From positions 1 to 8,626 of the forward strand of contig SKYZ01000239.1 in the NCBI GenBank assembly GCA_007127625.1: 8,626 nt of DNA. Direction: 5' to 3'. Origin of the DNA: Aquisalimonas sp. (GTDB taxonomy: Bacteria; Pseudomonadota; Gammaproteobacteria; Nitrococcales; Aquisalimonadaceae). The notes under the pieces are model-generated. The model was not told the origin of the DNA. It made no database searches and worked only from the letters and a program-made list of their open reading frames with translations. The position numbers and the translations under genes are program-made. Shown one piece after another: positions 7,197-8,626 of this stretch (the stretch's first letter is position 1; every line of letters begins with the position of its first letter).

Positions 7197-7225
7197 ACAA
7201 GATCACACCCGGCCGAGGCTGTCAA
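7197..7225 (-). promoter_or_regulatory. Possible sigma-70 promoter of the second regulator
   Basis: On the minus strand a perfect TTGACA (7225-7220) is followed after 17 bases by TCTTGT (7202-7197), a poor -10. Transcription would start around 7190, just before the leader hairpins. The -35 lies only six bases from the first TGTAACG site, so a protein bound there could affect it. The same region has TTGACA on the plus strand at 7194-7199, but with no good -10. Confidence 0.35.
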
Positions 7226-7230
7226 ATTGG

Positions 7231-7290
7231 TGTAACGCGTTTTTTGTCAGGGCGTTACAGGTGTAACGGTGGGTCGTGCCAACTGTAACG
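7231..7290 (+). promoter_or_regulatory. Cluster of four TGTAACG activator-site candidates
   Basis: The heptamer occurs as TGTAACG at 7231-7237, inverted CGTTACA at 7253-7259, TGTAACG at 7262-7268 and TGTAACG at 7284-7290. The second and third form a perfect dyad (CGTTACA-GG-TGTAACG). The third and fourth are direct repeats 22 bp apart, about two helical turns. The cluster lies roughly 136-195 bp upstream of the predicted sigma-54 start of the monooxygenase, the normal distance for an enhancer. It also sits close to the regulator's own putative promoter. Binding by the divergent AcoR-like protein is inferred from this placement. Confidence 0.7.
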
Positions 7291-7399
7291 CCGGTCGCCG
7301 CTACGACGGACGTCGTCTGTGCTTGCCTGCCCACAAAGCAGGATGAAAACGCTCCTCTCTACAATGCCTTGCGGCAATCTCAGCGCACTCGGCCGCGTC

Positions 7400-7415
7400 T
7401 GGCACGAGAACTGCT
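7400..7415 (+). promoter_or_regulatory. Sigma-54 promoter of the monooxygenase
   Basis: TGGCACG-N4-CTGCT matches the consensus TGGCACG-N4-TTGCW at every defined base but one. GG (7401-7402) and GC (7413-7414) are 10 bases apart. The expected start is near 7426, giving a leader of about 105 bases. With the upstream TGTAACG cluster and a divergent sigma-54 activator, this is the best supported promoter in the window. Confidence 0.8.
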
Positions 7416-7431
7416 CTCCCTTCCCGCTGAG

Positions 7432-7453
7432 GGCCCACCCCACAGGGGGGGCC
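7432..7453 (+). promoter_or_regulatory. Strong hairpin at the 5' end of the monooxygenase transcript
   Basis: GGCCC and CCCC (7432-7441, one bulged A at 7437) pair with GGGGGGGCC (7445-7453) around an ACA loop, giving nine G-C pairs. The hairpin would begin within about six bases of the predicted start. There is no T-run, so it is unlikely to be a terminator. A 5' stabilising or leader-control role is possible. Confidence 0.45.
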
Positions 7454-7530
7454 GTAAACCTGACGTGGAAGGCTCCGGGCGCGGTGTCCGACAGCCTGTG
7501 AACCACGCGTAATACTGGGAGGAGACCGGA

Positions 7531-8626
7531 ATGCCGGCAACACAGAACACACCCAACCAACAGATTTCCGACTGGCTTGTGGACTTCGACGCTGCCCTCC
7601 AGCGGCATGACTTTGATGCCGCAGTCAGACTGTTCCAGGACGACTGCTACTGGCGGGATCTGGTGAGTCTCACGTGGAATCTTAAGACCGTCGAGGGGCA
7701 CGATGAGATCCGCGCCATGCTTGCCGCGACGGTGCCGGATGCGCAACCGGGGTGCTGGGCCCTGAAAGGCGATGCCACCGAAACCGACGGAGTCGTCGAG
7801 GGTTGGTTCACGTTCCGCACCGGTGTCGCGAACGGCAGCGGCATCATACGGCTACAGAATGGCAAGTGCTGGACGCTGTTTACCTGCATGTCCGAGCTTC
7901 GGGATTACCCCGAGCCCCTGAAACATCGCCGACCGAAAGGCGCTCAGCACGGGGCGTCGAAAGAGCGCGAGACCTGGCTGGAGGCACGGGAGCGTGAGCA
8001 GGAACAATTGGGCTACACGCACCACCCATACTGCGTAATCGTCGGCGGCGGCCAGGGTGGCATTGGATTGGCTGCGCGGCTCCGACAGATGAACGTACCC
8101 ACCATTGTGCTGGAGAAGAACCCTCGCGCCGGCGACTCCTGGCGTAACCGCTACAAATCCCTGTCCCTGCATGATCCGGTCTGGTATGACCATCTGCCGT
8201 ACCTGCCTTTCCCTGACAACTGGCCGGTGTTCTCACCCAAGGACAAGATCGGTGACTGGCTGGAGATGTACACCAAGGTCATGGAGCTGAACTACTGGGC
8301 TTCCACCGAGTGCGAAAGCGCCAGCTACGACGAGGCTGCCGGCGAATGGACAGTCAACGTCAACCGCAACGGCGAACGGGTCACCCTGCGGCCGAAGCAA
8401 CTGGTGCTGGCCACGGGCATGTCCGGCATGCCGAATGTCCCGGAATACCCCGGCGCTGAATCCTTCGAGGGCGAGCAACAGCACTCCAGCCAACACCCGG
8501 GGCCAGATGCATACGGTGGCAAGAAGTGCATTGTCGTGGGCTCCAACAACTCCGCTCATGACATCTGCGCGGCCCTTTGGGAGAACGATGCCGACGTCAC
8601 GATGCTGCAGCGCTCATCGACGCACA
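7531..8626 (+). CDS. Flavin-dependent monooxygenase with N-terminal SnoaL/NTF2-like domain (3' end beyond the window)
   Basis: The first 365 residues of a larger protein; members of this type are about 600 residues. Residues 1 to about 130 form a SnoaL/NTF2-like domain (WLVDFDAALQRHDFDAAVRLF, then FTCMSELRDYPEP). A charged linker leads to a Rossmann fold with FAD-binding motif GGGQGGIGLAARL from residue 172 and an acidic strand end (VLEKNPRAGDSWRNRY). An ATG motif (LVLATGMSGMPNVPEYPG) comes next, then FEGEQQHSSQH (312-322), the flavin-monooxygenase signature region, and the NADPH-binding VVGSNNSAHDIC. The class uses NAD(P)H and O2 to oxygenate substrates such as ketones, amines or other small organics. 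The substrate here cannot be told. The usual aromatic residue ending the signature is His322. The start has GGGAGGAG at 7517-7524, six bases before the ATG. A sigma-54 promoter and TGTAACG enhancer sites lie upstream. Confidence 0.88.
   Translation, partial: MPATQNTPNQQISDWLVDFDAALQRHDFDAAVRLFQDDCYWRDLVSLTWNLKTVEGHDEIRAMLAATVPDAQPGCWALKGDATETDGVVEGWFTFRTGVANGSGIIRLQNGKCWTLFTCMSELRDYPEPLKHRRPKGAQHGASKERETWLEAREREQEQLGYTHHPYCVIVGGGQGGIGLAARLRQMNVPTIVLEKNPRAGDSWRNRYKSLSLHDPVWYDHLPYLPFPDNWPVFSPKDKIGDWLEMYTKVMELNYWASTECESASYDEAAGEWTVNVNRNGERVTLRPKQLVLATGMSGMPNVPEYPGAESFEGEQQHSSQHPGPDAYGGKKCIVVGSNNSAHDICAALWENDADVTMLQRSSTH

Noticed and set aside
7194..7222. Plus-strand sigma-70 promoter for the monooxygenase
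   Set aside because: TTGACA is present but no acceptable -10 lies 16-18 bases downstream, and the sigma-54 promoter at 7400 is far better.
1..8626. Mobile element, CRISPR array, tRNA or rRNA
   Set aside because: No transposase-like frame, terminal inverted repeats, regularly spaced repeats or RNA-gene signatures were seen.

Overview
The window is GC-rich bacterial DNA, with dense coding and strong Shine-Dalgarno sequences. The gene families (an AcoD/ExaC-type aldehyde dehydrogenase, a DUF779 protein, AcoR-type sigma-54 activators, an NTF2-like/flavin monooxygenase) suggest a proteobacterium, most likely a gammaproteobacterium. That placement is by eye and is not certain.

Layout, left to right. 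Bases 1-270 hold nothing I recognise. Bases 271-675 (+) hold a decayed ureidoglycolate lyase gene (allA) with two frame shifts that cancel each other. Bases 676-1055 are a control region with two tandem enhancer-like sites (TGYTC-N8-GTACAGC, 43 bp apart) and a sigma-54 -24/-12 promoter. They precede an aldehyde dehydrogenase (1056-2573) and a DUF779 protein (2629-3024). Next comes an AcoR-type sigma-54 activator (3136-5097, +). It converges on a second AcoR-type activator (7123-5150, -). The second activator is divergent from a flavin-dependent monooxygenase with an N-terminal SnoaL/NTF2-like domain (7531 to the window end, incomplete). The 407-bp divergent region holds four copies of TGTAACG, a near-consensus sigma-54 promoter, a sigma-70-like promoter for the regulator, and two RNA hairpin candidates.

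The simplest reading is a small inducible oxidation module made of two sigma-54 units, each with its own neighbouring AcoR-like activator. The monooxygenase would oxidise an unknown small molecule (perhaps a ketone, alcohol or hydrocarbon derivative). The aldehyde dehydrogenase would convert a resulting aldehyde to an acid. DUF779 is a common but uncharacterised partner of this dehydrogenase type. The two different enhancer motifs suggest that each activator reads its own promoter. The substrate and the regulator-promoter pairing are inference. No mobile element, CRISPR array, tRNA or rRNA was seen.
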